From ZC4RG30 sp039932715 (GTDB lineage: Bacteria > Pseudomonadota > Gammaproteobacteria > Steroidobacterales > Steroidobacteraceae): a stretch of 64,000 bases of DNA. The DNA lies in assembly GCA_039932715.1 (NCBI GenBank), contig JBDTPN010000012.1, forward strand, positions 1 to 64,000, written 5' to 3'. Positions 1-9,267 of the stretch are shown here, piece by piece. Position 1 is the stretch's first letter, and each line of letters starts with the position of its first letter. The notes beneath the pieces were generated by a model. It was not told where the DNA came from and ran no database searches. It saw only the letters and a program-made list of their open reading frames with translations. A program made the position numbers and the translations under genes.

Positions 1-1573
1 GGTTCACCGCCGGCTCGCTGGCGGCGATGCCGCGGATGTTGAGCCACTGGCCGGTGAAGTTCTGCACCAGCGCCTGCGAACGCGGGTCGGCGATCATGCG
101 CTCGACCTGCTGCTGCAGTACTGCAGGCGTATGCAGCTTGTTGGCAGAGGCTATATTGATCAGCTCTGTGTCGGGAATGCTGCTCCACAGGAAGAACGAC
201 AGGCGTGAGGCCAGTTCGAGATCGCTGATCCGGTAGGCAGTGCCTGCCGCTACCTTGGCTGGCTCGATCTCGGCGCGGTAAATGAAATCCGGATCGGCCA
301 AGGTGCGCTGGATCACCGCTTCGATGCCGCTGTCGAATTTGCCGCCCTGTTCACGTCCGCTGCGGTAGAAAGCGGTCAGTTCCTTTATGTCGGCTTCGCT
401 GGCCGGACGGCGGAAGGCCTTGGTGGCCAAAGTACCGATGATCTTGCGTGCGCAGTTGGCTTCCTCGCTGACGTTCTGCGGGTAGCACTCGAAAATCATG
501 CGCCGGCTTTGCGTATCGGTGGCCGCCGTGCCCTTGAACGGGCCTTCGATGAACACCTGGCCCACGTGCGGGTAGAACGTGTAACCGGAAATAGAGCCGG
601 GCGAGTTCATCGTACGCTGGAACGACTTGTTGAGTCCGGTGTCGGGCAAATCGCTGGTGGCGAGGAACGCCACGCCGATGCGGTGGAAGCCGGCCTTGAC
701 GGGCAGGGCCGGCGTCTTGCCGCCATCACCGCGCTTGGTGGCGATTTCCTTGTCCCAGTCGTACTGGTACACGCGTTTGCCGTCGACGGTGACTTCCAGC
801 TTTTCCCCTTTGACGTTGCCCAGTACCGCGGTGAAGTAGCCGGTCATGCCCTTCACGGTAAGCATGTACTCCCCGTCGGCGGGGAATTCGTGTTCGATCA
901 GCATGCCGCCGCGAGTTCCGAACGGCAGGCCTTCGATGTATTCGTTCTGGCTGGTGTCGTGCGGCGCGTCGAACACGGCCAGCGTTGGGGCCGTTTCGGT
1001 GCCTACGGCCAGACGGCTGATATTGCCGGCCGCCGACAGATAGGCCTCCAGCAACGCCGGCGAGGTGGTCAGCGTGCCCGCCATGTTGTCGAAGCCGTGA
1101 CTGGAGTCGTCGGACGGCAGAAACCTGGCGGCGTCGATGTCGAGCGCCAGCAGATCACGGATCGCATTGGTGTATTCGGTGCGGTTCAAGCGGTGCAGGC
1201 CTGGCGCGGGCAGATGGGCACCCTGAGTGGCGGCACGCTTGTCGATGCTCTGTTCCACGCTTTGCGCCAGCTTTTGCACCATATCGTATGGTGGGCGCTG
1301 CTCACCCACTGGCGGCATCATGCCGGCGCGCAAACGTTTGATCAGTTTCTCGCCAATGTCCGGCGTCTCGGCCAGGGTGGTGGCACTGGCACTTTCCAGT
1401 TCGATCCCGCCAGCCCAGTCAGTGACGTTGTGGCACTTGGTGCAGTACTTATCGAACAACGCTTCACTGTCCACTCTGCCGCCCTGGGCAACGGCGGCCT
1501 GAGAGAGGATGACGCCGCCCGCGAGCATGACTATGCGACTGGAAGTGACGCTTATCAAAGTTGTCAGCCGCAT
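1..1573 (-). CDS. DUF1592-type planctomycete-cytochrome-like protein, 3' end outside the window
   Basis: Read leftwards from an ATG at 1573, the frame stays open to base 1, so about 524 N-terminal residues are seen and the C-terminus is missing. The start looks like a signal peptide (SRIVMLAGGVILSQAAVAQ). It is followed by a c-type heme motif (YCTKCHN) and then the DUF1587/DUF1592 core, with the signatures LHRLNRTEYTNAIRDLL, SDDSSHGFDN and LASRLSFFLWSSIPD. It is a clear paralogue of the complete gene at 32870-35113. Family members are exported, usually sit beside DUF1552 proteins, and have no established reaction. A DUF1552 partner would be expected just left of the window. An antisense frame of 374 codons over the same DNA was judged a shadow. 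Confidence 0.85.
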   Translation of the reverse strand, partial: MRLTTLISVTSSRIVMLAGGVILSQAAVAQGGRVDSEALFDKYCTKCHNVTDWAGGIELESASATTLAETPDIGEKLIKRLRAGMMPPVGEQRPPYDMVQKLAQSVEQSIDKRAATQGAHLPAPGLHRLNRTEYTNAIRDLLALDIDAARFLPSDDSSHGFDNMAGTLTTSPALLEAYLSAAGNISRLAVGTETAPTLAVFDAPHDTSQNEYIEGLPFGTRGGMLIEHEFPADGEYMLTVKGMTGYFTAVLGNVKGEKLEVTVDGKRVYQYDWDKEIATKRGDGGKTPALPVKAGFHRIGVAFLATSDLPDTGLNKSFQRTMNSPGSISGYTFYPHVGQVFIEGPFKGTAATDTQSRRMIFECYPQNVSEEANCARKIIGTLATKAFRRPASEADIKELTAFYRSGREQGGKFDSGIEAVIQRTLADPDFIYRAEIEPAKVAAGTAYRISDLELASRLSFFLWSSIPDTELINIASANKLHTPAVLQQQVERMIADPRSQALVQNFTGQWLNIRGIAASEPAVN

Positions 1574-1974
1574 GACATTCCCGCCTTTCAACGATGCTGC
1601 GCAAGCATCGTCAGGCGACTACTGCCATTTTGAAGTACGTGGTGGAGGAAACACATGGGTAGCTCCGCGCCATATTCACAACATTGGTGTCCACAGCGGA
1701 TAGTACTTTCAAACGGTCCTTCGGTCTGTCGGGCGCAGCCTTATTCGCATAGGCGGCTTTATGTCGGCCTTCCCGCCCCCGCGGGGCCCAATTCGCCCCC
1801 TCGAAGCCTGCCGGCGGCACCCCCAATTCTCAAGCCAGGCAATGCGATTTCCGCCCCACCGTAAGCCGCTGTAACCCTGGCCCTTTTAAGACCGGTTCTG
1901 GCGAAAGAAGTTTCCTTTTCCTGGCTGTGTCTCCGCCATCGCCCTACCCCGCTCTCCCGATTTCCAGCCCTAGT
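1574..1974. other. Intergenic region, no gene recognised
   Basis: About 400 bases lie between the 3' end of the DoxX/DUF805 gene and the start of the DUF1592 gene, both on the minus strand. Short open frames occur on both strands, but none shows a ribosome binding site with a recognisable protein. The region must hold the promoter of the DUF1592 gene. I could not pick out a convincing -35/-10 pair or a hairpin-plus-T-run terminator. Confidence 0.5.
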
Positions 1975-3216
1975 TCAGGACTGCCTCGCCACTACTGGCG
2001 GGCCAAACGTGTTGGCCTCGGCCTGGCCTCTTCCTATGCAACCCCAGAGGGCAAACCCGACGAAGACAACCAGCGCGGCAAGAGGCACTGCAACGTCGAG
2101 CTGAGCGCCGAGGCTGATGCGATCCGCCCAGATACCCGCAGCGACGAGAGTCAGCACTATGGGGACCAGCATCAACCAGCCGCTGCGGCCCATGTCGTGC
2201 AGGCGCCGAATGTGCAGGACGACTGCGGGATACAGCAGGACCAGCACGGCCCACGGCGCGTACTCTTTCGGCCCCCAACTCGCGTGCCACCAGACAACGA
2301 CCGCGAGCGGGAGTAATGCGGCCAGGAAATGGCCGCGCGACGTGCGGCCGTTGGTATGCACAAACAAGGTGTTCCAGGCCGTACGGCTATCCGACTCACC
2401 CAGCGTCAACGGTGCGCGCTGCAGCGCCCCCTTGTAGTAGTCGAGATAGGCAAGCATCAGGAGGCCATTGAGGGCGAAGGCGAAGAACCCCAGAGCCAGA
2501 CTGAGTGGCTGATGGTCCAGGATGGCCCAGTACAGTCCGCAGGTAGACACTGCCATGACCACGCAAAGCGCCGCAGGGACGAAGTAACCCAGCAGGATCA
2601 GCGCTCCGGCGATCAGCTCGATCAGCATGCACACATCCAGCAGATTCGAGTGAACCAGTGCGGTCATGAGCTCCGCAGACAGCGGCTGCTGGCCGGCTGG
2701 TGTCGGCCAGAGCGAGAAGAAGAAATGATTGACACCGTTGATTAGCATCCAAGCGCCAAAGATCACACGAGCAGCCACTGCCAGCTGCCGCATGCCCGGG
2801 GCTTGCACACTGCTGGCAACCTTGGCGCGCACGGTAAACATGGAGCGAAAGCTGGCAATGTAGGCCACGCACAACAGGACGTTGCAGGCCAGTACCCTTC
2901 CCCCGGCGATCACGCTTCCCCTGCTCCATTCGGAAAGGGGCGCATCCCACCAGAACACGCAGAACGCGACAGGCATGCAAACCAGCAGCGCCAGTGGTGT
3001 GAAGAATCCAAACAGGACAGCCAGCCCGGTGATCAGCTCGACAGCCTTCACGAGGTCGAACAAGTGGGTATGGAGCAGCGCGCTGAGCATCTCCGCTGCC
3101 AGCGGGTGTGGGCTGTTAGCTCCCGGCTGTGGATAGATGTGATAGAAGTGCTCGATGCCGGCCGGAATCATCCAGCCTGCGTACCAGAATCGCACGGCCC
3201 AGATCACGTACTTCAT
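1975..3216 (-). CDS. DoxX-DoxX-DUF805 fusion membrane protein
   Basis: The protein has 413 residues, starting at an ATG (3216) with a G-rich Shine-Dalgarno stretch just upstream; a longer in-frame start exists but adds an unlikely basic leader. Residues 1-140 and about 155-275 are two DoxX-like four-helix units with matching openings (RFWYAGWMIPAGIEHFYH and ARVIFGAWMLINGVNHFF). Residues about 290-405 resemble DUF805, with the signature LHIRRLHDMGRSGWLML and several hydrophobic segments. DoxX proteins are small membrane proteins linked to redox or thiosulfate metabolism, and DUF805 has no known function. It is divergent from the PQQ dehydrogenase at 3367, which suggests a respiratory or membrane link (inference). 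Fusing three normally separate units is unusual. Confidence 0.8.
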   Translation of the reverse strand: MKYVIWAVRFWYAGWMIPAGIEHFYHIYPQPGANSPHPLAAEMLSALLHTHLFDLVKAVELITGLAVLFGFFTPLALLVCMPVAFCVFWWDAPLSEWSRGSVIAGGRVLACNVLLCVAYIASFRSMFTVRAKVASSVQAPGMRQLAVAARVIFGAWMLINGVNHFFFSLWPTPAGQQPLSAELMTALVHSNLLDVCMLIELIAGALILLGYFVPAALCVVMAVSTCGLYWAILDHQPLSLALGFFAFALNGLLMLAYLDYYKGALQRAPLTLGESDSRTAWNTLFVHTNGRTSRGHFLAALLPLAVVVWWHASWGPKEYAPWAVLVLLYPAVVLHIRRLHDMGRSGWLMLVPIVLTLVAAGIWADRISLGAQLDVAVPLAALVVFVGFALWGCIGRGQAEANTFGPPVVARQS

Positions 3217-3366
3217 GGCTTGCCCCCCTGCCTGAACCCTTGAGTGCGGTCGCTGCCGCTTAGGCCCTTTATAGTCCGATCTCATGCGGCCTGTACAGAC
3301 TTGCGAGGGGAACATCCCCTACTATTACCCCACACCAACGACAGTTGGGATCAATCGGGGGCTCAC

Positions 3367-5511
3367 ATGAATCACACGCGCTTGCAGCGGCTAACCGCCG
3401 TGCTGGGCCTCACTCTGCTGGCCATCACACTGGTCGCTTGTTCGCGCGGCGACAAGCCAGTGGCGCTCAACACCACCACAGACACGGGCAAAGCCAATGT
3501 CGACGGCCCCCGCATCGAGAATGCCGACAGCGAGCCCGGGTCATGGCTCAGCCACGGCCGCACCTACTCCGAGCAGCGCTTCAGCCCGCTGACGCAGATC
3601 AGCAAGGATAACGTCGGCAAGCTGGGCCTCGCCTGGTTCGCGGACCTGGACACGAACCGGGGCCAGGAAGCCACTCCCATCATGGTCGATGGAGTGATCT
3701 ATACCTCCACCGCGTGGAGCAAGGTCAAGGCCTACGATGCGAAGACCGGCAAGGCGCTGTGGGCCTTCGATCCGCAGGTGCCCGGCCAGTTCGGCGTGAA
3801 CGCCTGCTGTGATGTGGTGAACCGCGGCGTCGCTGTCTGGAAGGGCAAGGTCTTTGTCGGCACCATTGACGGCCGGCTCATCGCGCTCGATTCTTTAACC
3901 GGCAATAAACTCTGGGACGTGGTGACGGTGGATCAGACCAAGCCCTACACCATCACCGGTGCTCCGCGCGTAGTGAAAGGAAAAGTTTTGATCGGCAATG
4001 GCGGCGCCGAGTTGGGCGTACGCGGCTATGTATCGGCCTACGATCCCGATACCGGGAAAATGATCTGGCGCTTTTATACAGTGCCCGGAAATCCCAAGGA
4101 CGGCTTCGAACAACCCATCCTCGAGCAGGTCGCGAAAACCTGGTTCGGCGAATGGTGGAAGATGGGCGGCGGCGGCACGGTATGGGATTCGATGGCGTAT
4201 GACCCGGGCCTCGACCTGCTCTATATAGGCGTGGGCAACGGCAGCCCGTGGAACCGCAAGCTGCGCAGTGCTGGCAAGGGCGACAACCTGTTCCTCTCAT
4301 CGATCGTCGCGCTGCGACCCGACACCGGCGAATATGTGTGGCATTACCAGAGCACCAACGGCGAAAGCTGGGATCACACTGCCACGCAACAGATCATCAT
4401 CGCGGACCTCGTGATTGAAGGGGTGCGTCGCCATGTGTTGATGCAGGCGCCAAAGAATGGATTCTTCTATGTAATTGACGCCGCTACAGGCCAGTTGATC
4501 TCGGCGAAAAACTTCACCGAAATTTCATGGGCCAAGAGCGTGGATATGAAGACCGGTCGCCCGATCGAGAATCCAGAATCGCGCTACGAAGTCACCGGCA
4601 AGCCGTTCCTCTCGAAGCAGAACCCGAACGGTGCGCACACCTGGCACTCGATGGCATTCAGCCCGCAAACCGGCCTGGTGTACCTGCCCATCCACGGCAC
4701 GCCCTTCATATTCAGCAAGCCCAAGAGCTTCGGTCCGCGACCCATGACGCAGAACGTCGGCGCAGATTTCTCAGGCAACGCAGCACTGGATCCCAAGCAG
4801 GTACTTGCCCAAACCTATGGCCGACTCATTGCATGGGATCCGGTGAACCAGAAGGAAGTGTGGCGCGTTGAACGCGCCGGCCAGGCTAACGGAGGCGCAC
4901 TGGCGACCGCGGGCGGCTTGGTATTCCAGGGCACCGGATCGGGTCAGTTCACTGCACTGGATGCGAAAAGTGGCAAGGAGCTGTGGTCGTCGCCGACGCA
5001 GACCGGCATTGTCGCCGCCCCCATGACCTATGCCATCGATGGCGAGCAGTACGTCGCGATCATGGCCGGCACCGGTAGCTCGTGGGCACTGATCGGCGGT
5101 GACACGAACATGAAGGGTTTCGTGCAGCAGAATATTTCCCGCCTGCTCGTCTACAAGCTCGGCGGCAGCGTGCAGCTTCCGCCCGCCCCTGCAGTCCAGC
5201 TTTTGCCGATGAATCAGCCACCGGCGACAGCCGCCGCGGCCGTGGTCAACAAGGGCGCCGGCCTCTATGACGCCTATTGCGGCAACTGCCACGGACCCGG
5301 CGCTATCCAGGTCGGCATCCTCCCGGACCTGCGTCGCACGCCGATGCTGCAGACCGATGAGACTTTCGCTGCGGTCGTGCTCAGGGGAGCGAGCCAGGCG
5401 CACGGCATGGCGAATTTTTCCAGTGTATTGCAGCCGCAGGATGTGCAGGCCATTCGCGCGTTCGTGATCCTGCGCGCAAATCAGGACAAGAAAGCGGCAG
5501 CCTCACAGTAA
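3367..5511 (+). CDS. PQQ-dependent quinohemoprotein alcohol dehydrogenase, lipoprotein, Ca-type signature
   Basis: The protein has 714 residues. A lipobox (TLVAC, Cys25) predicts membrane anchoring on the periplasmic side. The eight-bladed PQQ propeller covers about residues 55-610, with the adjacent-cysteine pair Cys147-Cys148 (NACCDV), the GNG metal-site asparagine near 291 and the catalytic Asp336 (SWDHT). Position 338 is Thr, so the second Asp of lanthanide enzymes is absent and calcium is expected. A C-terminal cytochrome c domain carries YCGNCHG. Family members oxidise alcohols or aldehydes and pass electrons through heme c to the respiratory chain; the substrate is unknown. The ATG at 3367 was chosen because the lipoprotein signal begins there. 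A second, different copy lies at 14953-17061. Confidence 0.9.
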   Translation: MNHTRLQRLTAVLGLTLLAITLVACSRGDKPVALNTTTDTGKANVDGPRIENADSEPGSWLSHGRTYSEQRFSPLTQISKDNVGKLGLAWFADLDTNRGQEATPIMVDGVIYTSTAWSKVKAYDAKTGKALWAFDPQVPGQFGVNACCDVVNRGVAVWKGKVFVGTIDGRLIALDSLTGNKLWDVVTVDQTKPYTITGAPRVVKGKVLIGNGGAELGVRGYVSAYDPDTGKMIWRFYTVPGNPKDGFEQPILEQVAKTWFGEWWKMGGGGTVWDSMAYDPGLDLLYIGVGNGSPWNRKLRSAGKGDNLFLSSIVALRPDTGEYVWHYQSTNGESWDHTATQQIIIADLVIEGVRRHVLMQAPKNGFFYVIDAATGQLISAKNFTEISWAKSVDMKTGRPIENPESRYEVTGKPFLSKQNPNGAHTWHSMAFSPQTGLVYLPIHGTPFIFSKPKSFGPRPMTQNVGADFSGNAALDPKQVLAQTYGRLIAWDPVNQKEVWRVERAGQANGGALATAGGLVFQGTGSGQFTALDAKSGKELWSSPTQTGIVAAPMTYAIDGEQYVAIMAGTGSSWALIGGDTNMKGFVQQNISRLLVYKLGGSVQLPPAPAVQLLPMNQPPATAAAAVVNKGAGLYDAYCGNCHGPGAIQVGILPDLRRTPMLQTDETFAAVVLRGASQAHGMANFSSVLQPQDVQAIRAFVILRANQDKKAAASQ

Positions 5512-5563
5512 AAGAGAACGCGATGAAGCACCTGAAATCCGGCTTTTGCCACTGACGGGACGG

Positions 5564-5827
5564 TCATTTCCTGGGGCCGCTGTTTTTCCACAGTATGGCT
5601 GCAAGAATCAGCAGGAAGGCCAGCAGGCGCACGATATAAATGGCCGGACTGCCTTCGTTTGGCCGGTCGAGAAACAGAAAACTGATGCGATTCAGCCCTT
5701 CAATGGCGAATGCAAGGGCGAAGGCCAGAAATAGCGGGTCGCGAGTATTGCGCCAGAACCTCAGGAAAAAGAGCGCTGCGGTCAGTGAAGCCGTAACGAT
5801 AACGCCGAGCAGGAAGCTCTCGATCAT
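5564..5827 (-). CDS. Small DUF5985-like membrane protein (copy A)
   Basis: The protein has 87 residues and about three transmembrane segments, beginning MIESFLLGVIVTASLTAALF and including a FFLRFWRNTRDPLFLAFALAF stretch. From memory it resembles the DUF5985 family, whose members come in adjacent pairs and have no known function. It starts two bases after the stop of copy B and is the last gene of the minus-strand run that begins at otsB. The family assignment is by motif recall only. Confidence 0.65.
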   Translation of the reverse strand: MIESFLLGVIVTASLTAALFFLRFWRNTRDPLFLAFALAFAIEGLNRISFLFLDRPNEGSPAIYIVRLLAFLLILAAILWKNSGPRK

Positions 5828-5829
5828 CC

Positions 5830-6090
5830 TTACTCACTTTCCCAGACGAGGCCGTACAGCAACAGCATCATGGCCGCGGCAGCGGTGGCAAGTCGCAGCA
5901 AGTACAGATCCGCGCTGGAGGGCAGCATCACGAGATCCACGAACAGGAGCACATTCGAAATCGTCAAACCCACGAAACAAAGTCCGCTCCACAGCAGCAG
6001 TCTTTTGCGGCCCCGCGCATAACCGCGCAACAGCAGAGCGGCACACAGCAGGGTCGTCAATGCACCGAGAATGTAGACGTATTGCGCCAT
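5830..6090 (-). CDS. Small DUF5985-like membrane protein (copy B)
   Basis: The protein has 86 residues and about three transmembrane segments, with the recognisable basic-then-hydrophobic block RGRKRLLLWSGLCFVG followed by NVLLFVDLVMLP. The ATG at 6090 was chosen over an upstream start because it lies one base after the stop of the winged-helix gene, giving tight coupling. It is probably a partner of copy A, forming a two-subunit membrane module; the function is unknown. Confidence 0.65.
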   Translation of the reverse strand: MAQYVYILGALTTLLCAALLLRGYARGRKRLLLWSGLCFVGLTISNVLLFVDLVMLPSSADLYLLRLATAAAAMMLLLYGLVWESE

Positions 6091-6091
6091 G

Positions 6092-6481
6092 TCAGTCCTC
6101 GGCCTTGAACTGGAAGGCGCGTGCAAAATCACGCACGGCCTCGGAACTGGGTCTGGAATGGATCATGACAGCAAGATTCACGACATGCGTTCGATAGCTC
6201 GCCGCCACCTTGTCCATCAAATTTGATTCGTCCCAGGCCGTATTGTATGAGTAGCGATCTGGAACCTGGCTGGTGACTGATATAAGCCCGTGGCGGGCCA
6301 GATCACGCAGTACACCTTGCGCCTGTTCCCGGCTGATATACACCCGGGCCGCAATATCCCCCTCGGCCCAGGATGCGGTTGGCTTTTCCCATAATAGCAG
6401 CAGCGATTCCAGATGAGGCACGCTGTCGATTCTGCGCTCAATGAACCGCAGAACCTCTTCCGGAATATCACCTTTTGGCAT
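6092..6481 (-). CDS. Small winged-helix-like protein of unknown function
   Basis: The protein has 129 residues, is soluble and has no signal peptide. Residues about 20-75 read like a winged helix (SWAEGDIAARVYISREQAQGV, then a recognition-helix-like LRDLARHGLI). The C-terminal third is predicted helical. It lies 16 bases after mscS and one base before the DUF5985-like pair, so the three small genes look like one module. It may be a regulator or an adaptor of the two membrane proteins. I do not recognise a named family. Confidence 0.6.
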   Translation of the reverse strand: MPKGDIPEEVLRFIERRIDSVPHLESLLLLWEKPTASWAEGDIAARVYISREQAQGVLRDLARHGLISVTSQVPDRYSYNTAWDESNLMDKVAASYRTHVVNLAVMIHSRPSSEAVRDFARAFQFKAED

Positions 6482-6497
6482 GTAAAAGGATTCCCAA

Positions 6498-7856
6498 CTA
6501 CGTCCGCTGCTGTACGAAATGTAACGCTGTCTTCGCCAGCCGCAGGCGCGGAAGACTATCGGGTTGCTCCTGCTGCAGAAAGCGGATCAGCTTCTCGCGC
6601 ATTTCGCAACGCAGGTCCCAGGCGCGACTGGCGTCTGCAGCACTTGCCAGTGCCCGGATTTGGACCGCATGTTCGGTGGTGTCGGTCACCTGCAACGCAT
6701 TGACCTTGCGATCCCAGAGTTCCGAAGCCTCAAGAATGCGCGTCAACTGTTGGCGGACGCGCTCAATGGGAGCCTGGTAATCCACGTACAGGAAGACAGA
6801 AGCCAGCAGGTCGGCAGAGGTACGCGTCCAGTTCTGGAAGGTCTTTTCCAGAAAATACGTTGTCGGCACGACCAATCGGCGCTGATCCCACAGGTTGATT
6901 ACTACATAGGTCAGCGTGATCTCTTCGATCTTGCCCCATTCATTTTCCACGACTACCACGTCGTCGATGCGGATGGGTTGAGTCATCGCGATCTGAAAGC
7001 CACCTAGAAGCGCGCCAAGGCTGCGCTGCGCTGCGAAGCCCACGACAATACCGGCGACGCCGGCAGACGCGAGGATGGTGGTACCCAGTTGCCGCACGGA
7101 ATCGAACACCATAAGCATCGAGGCTAGCGCAAAAGTTCCTATCACGCTCAGCGCCACCTTGCGAAGCACGGTGACCTGAGTGTATACGCCGCGCGCCTCC
7201 CGATTGTCAGCCACATCGATGCGGTGCCTGCTCAGTACCAGCTGACAGGCGGCGTCAATCAATCGATAGAGAATGTAGGCAAATACGCCGATCAATACCA
7301 TGCTGACGCCATTGCGGAACATTGCCTGTATGCGGTCTGGAACCGCAAGCATGGGCGTTCCCAGGATAAGTGCAAGCAGTGGTAGCAGCAAGCGGATCGC
7401 AGTACCGACGATGGGCAGGAACAGATCGTCAGCGGTGCCCTTCGTATGCAGCGCGACACGGACGAGCCAGCGCTCAAGGCCACGGCCGACGCGCGCCAGC
7501 ACCCACATGAGTCCCAGCAGCGAGCCAATGCCCCTCAGACCATCGAGCACCATCATCCCGTAACGGGCGAACCGTGGATAAGGCACATCCTCCAGAATCA
7601 TGGTCAGCGCGAAGTGCAATCCATGAATCCACAAAAGCAGCGCGATCGGTGAAACCAGCCCAATTATTGTGTACGCCAGCCACTGTCCGAAAGAGATGGC
7701 CCCTGAAGCCGCACCAGCCAGGGCTGCCTCCCGGCGATGGCGACGCGCAGCCCACAACCGTAGTCCCACATGTGCCACTGCGAGCAGCGCAATCACCAGA
7801 ACGCACGCTATCAGTGTGTCGATCGGAATTCCCAGGATAAGCATCGATTCATTCAT
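6498..7856 (-). CDS. Mechanosensitive ion channel, MscS family
   Basis: The protein has 452 residues. The first half holds four to five hydrophobic segments. The pore helix and beta domain follow at about 265-350, with the family signature ASAGVAGIVVGFAAQRSLG, then GGFQIAMTQPIRIDDVVVV and VVPTTYFLEKTFQNWTR. MscS-like channels open under membrane tension and release solutes on hypo-osmotic shock. It lies seven bases after otsA, so trehalose synthesis and a release valve appear to share one transcript. It is longer than E. coli MscS (286 residues), as are many mid-size MscS relatives with extra N-terminal helices. Confidence 0.9.
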   Translation of the reverse strand: MNESMLILGIPIDTLIACVLVIALLAVAHVGLRLWAARRHRREAALAGAASGAISFGQWLAYTIIGLVSPIALLLWIHGLHFALTMILEDVPYPRFARYGMMVLDGLRGIGSLLGLMWVLARVGRGLERWLVRVALHTKGTADDLFLPIVGTAIRLLLPLLALILGTPMLAVPDRIQAMFRNGVSMVLIGVFAYILYRLIDAACQLVLSRHRIDVADNREARGVYTQVTVLRKVALSVIGTFALASMLMVFDSVRQLGTTILASAGVAGIVVGFAAQRSLGALLGGFQIAMTQPIRIDDVVVVENEWGKIEEITLTYVVINLWDQRRLVVPTTYFLEKTFQNWTRTSADLLASVFLYVDYQAPIERVRQQLTRILEASELWDRKVNALQVTDTTEHAVQIRALASAADASRAWDLRCEMREKLIRFLQQEQPDSLPRLRLAKTALHFVQQRT

Positions 7857-7863
7857 CAGTTGC

Positions 7864-9267
7864 TCATGCGCTCAGCGGCAAGGCTTGATTAGCAGCGTGC
7901 GCTGCGACCAACTCCGCCAGGAAGCTGCAATACCAGTCGGTAATATCCGCCCTACGCAGAGTTTGCAGCATTTGCGCATGGCGCGCGCAACGCTCCTGTA
8001 GCGGCATATTGAAGCCATGCTGGATGGCATGCGCCATCGCACGTATGTCATATGGATTAACCAGCAACGCTCCGGTGAGCTCGCGAGCTGCGCCCGCGAG
8101 AGTTGAGAGAATCAGCACCCCTGGATCATCTGGATCCTGCGCGGCGACGAATTCCTTGGCCACAAGGTTCATCCCGTCACGAAGCGGCGTGACTATGCCC
8201 ACAGGCGCAATTCGCATGAACGCCATCAATACGTCATGTGGGAAATTGCGGTTGAGGTAGCGGATCGGCGTCCAGTCAGTGTCGGCGAAGCGGCCGTTAA
8301 TGCGCCCGGTGGTCTGGTCCAGCTCCGAACGGATCGACGCATAAGCATGCAGATCGGGACGAGACAAGGGGGCGATCTGCAGGAACGTCACGCGTCCCAG
8401 ATTCTCTGGGTGGGTTTCGAGGAACTGCTCATAGGCACGAAAGCGCTCAACCAGACCCTTGCTGTAGTCGAGTCGGTCCACGCCGATCATCAGTTTGCGA
8501 CCCAGCATGCCTCTTGCCATGCGCTTGCAGGCATCCGAGGTTTGTGCACGTTGCGCCTCGGCTCTTATGCCATCCACATCTACGCCGATGGGAAATACTC
8601 CTGCGCGCAAACGGCGGGTTCCGACACAGATCTCGTCATCGGATACCAGGGCTGACGATCCCCACAGGTGCACGACGGCGGCGCGAAATGCCTCGAGGTC
8701 GCTGGACGTCTGGAATCCGATGAGATCGTATTCCAACAGGGCACCCATCAGATCGCCGTACTCTGGCAAAACGCGAAGCAACTCGACGTGCGGAAAAGGT
8801 ATGTGCAGGAATAGTCCGATGGGTTGCACAATTCCGGCTGCGCGCAGGCCCTGCGCCAGGGACAGCAAGTGAAAATCGTGCACCCAGATCACATCATCTA
8901 CTCGCAGCATCGGCACCAGCGCGTCGGCAAACCGCTGATTCACCGCAAGGTATCGTTGGTAGAGTTGTTCCCGATGTCGGAAGTTGTCGGGGAAATAGTG
9001 AAATATCGGCCACAGCACTCCATTGCAAAAACCGAGGTAATACTCATCATGTTCGGCGGCTGAAAGATCTATCGTGGCGTAAGTGATGCCGTCGCGTCGC
9101 GAGGTATCAGCTTGCGGTGCGGGGGATTCGACGATCTCGCCGCTCCATCCGAACCACAGCCCGCCGCGGGCGCGCATTGCCGCGGTGAGACCCACGGCCA
9201 GCCCGCCAGGCGGTGCGCCACGTCGCGGCAGGGATATGCGGTTGGAAACCGCCACCAGGCGAGTCAC
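7864..9267 (-). CDS. otsA: Alpha,alpha-trehalose-phosphate synthase (GT20)
   Basis: The protein has 467 residues, the usual length. It makes trehalose-6-phosphate from a nucleotide-glucose and glucose-6-phosphate in the cytoplasm. Visible motifs are the N-terminal glycine-rich loop PPGGLAVGL, VHDFHLL, the phosphate and nucleotide site GVDRLDYSKGLVERF, and the C-terminal LRDGMNLVAKEFVA. The ATG overlaps the stop of the GH15 gene by four bases (ATGA), indicating translational coupling. Product dephosphorylation would be by otsB, two genes upstream in the same operon. Confidence 0.93.
   Translation of the reverse strand: MTRLVAVSNRISLPRRGAPPGGLAVGLTAAMRARGGLWFGWSGEIVESPAPQADTSRRDGITYATIDLSAAEHDEYYLGFCNGVLWPIFHYFPDNFRHREQLYQRYLAVNQRFADALVPMLRVDDVIWVHDFHLLSLAQGLRAAGIVQPIGLFLHIPFPHVELLRVLPEYGDLMGALLEYDLIGFQTSSDLEAFRAAVVHLWGSSALVSDDEICVGTRRLRAGVFPIGVDVDGIRAEAQRAQTSDACKRMARGMLGRKLMIGVDRLDYSKGLVERFRAYEQFLETHPENLGRVTFLQIAPLSRPDLHAYASIRSELDQTTGRINGRFADTDWTPIRYLNRNFPHDVLMAFMRIAPVGIVTPLRDGMNLVAKEFVAAQDPDDPGVLILSTLAGAARELTGALLVNPYDIRAMAHAIQHGFNMPLQERCARHAQMLQTLRRADITDWYCSFLAELVAAHAANQALPLSA

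Noticed and set aside
509..1633. Long plus-strand open frame antisense to the DUF1592 gene
   Set aside because: It mirrors a clear DUF1592 coding frame in GC-rich DNA and has no recognisable protein motif or ribosome binding site. The antisense frames at 15382-16272, 25422-26594, 29069-30028, 30487-31731, 35503-36726 and 61807-63135 were rejected for the same reason.
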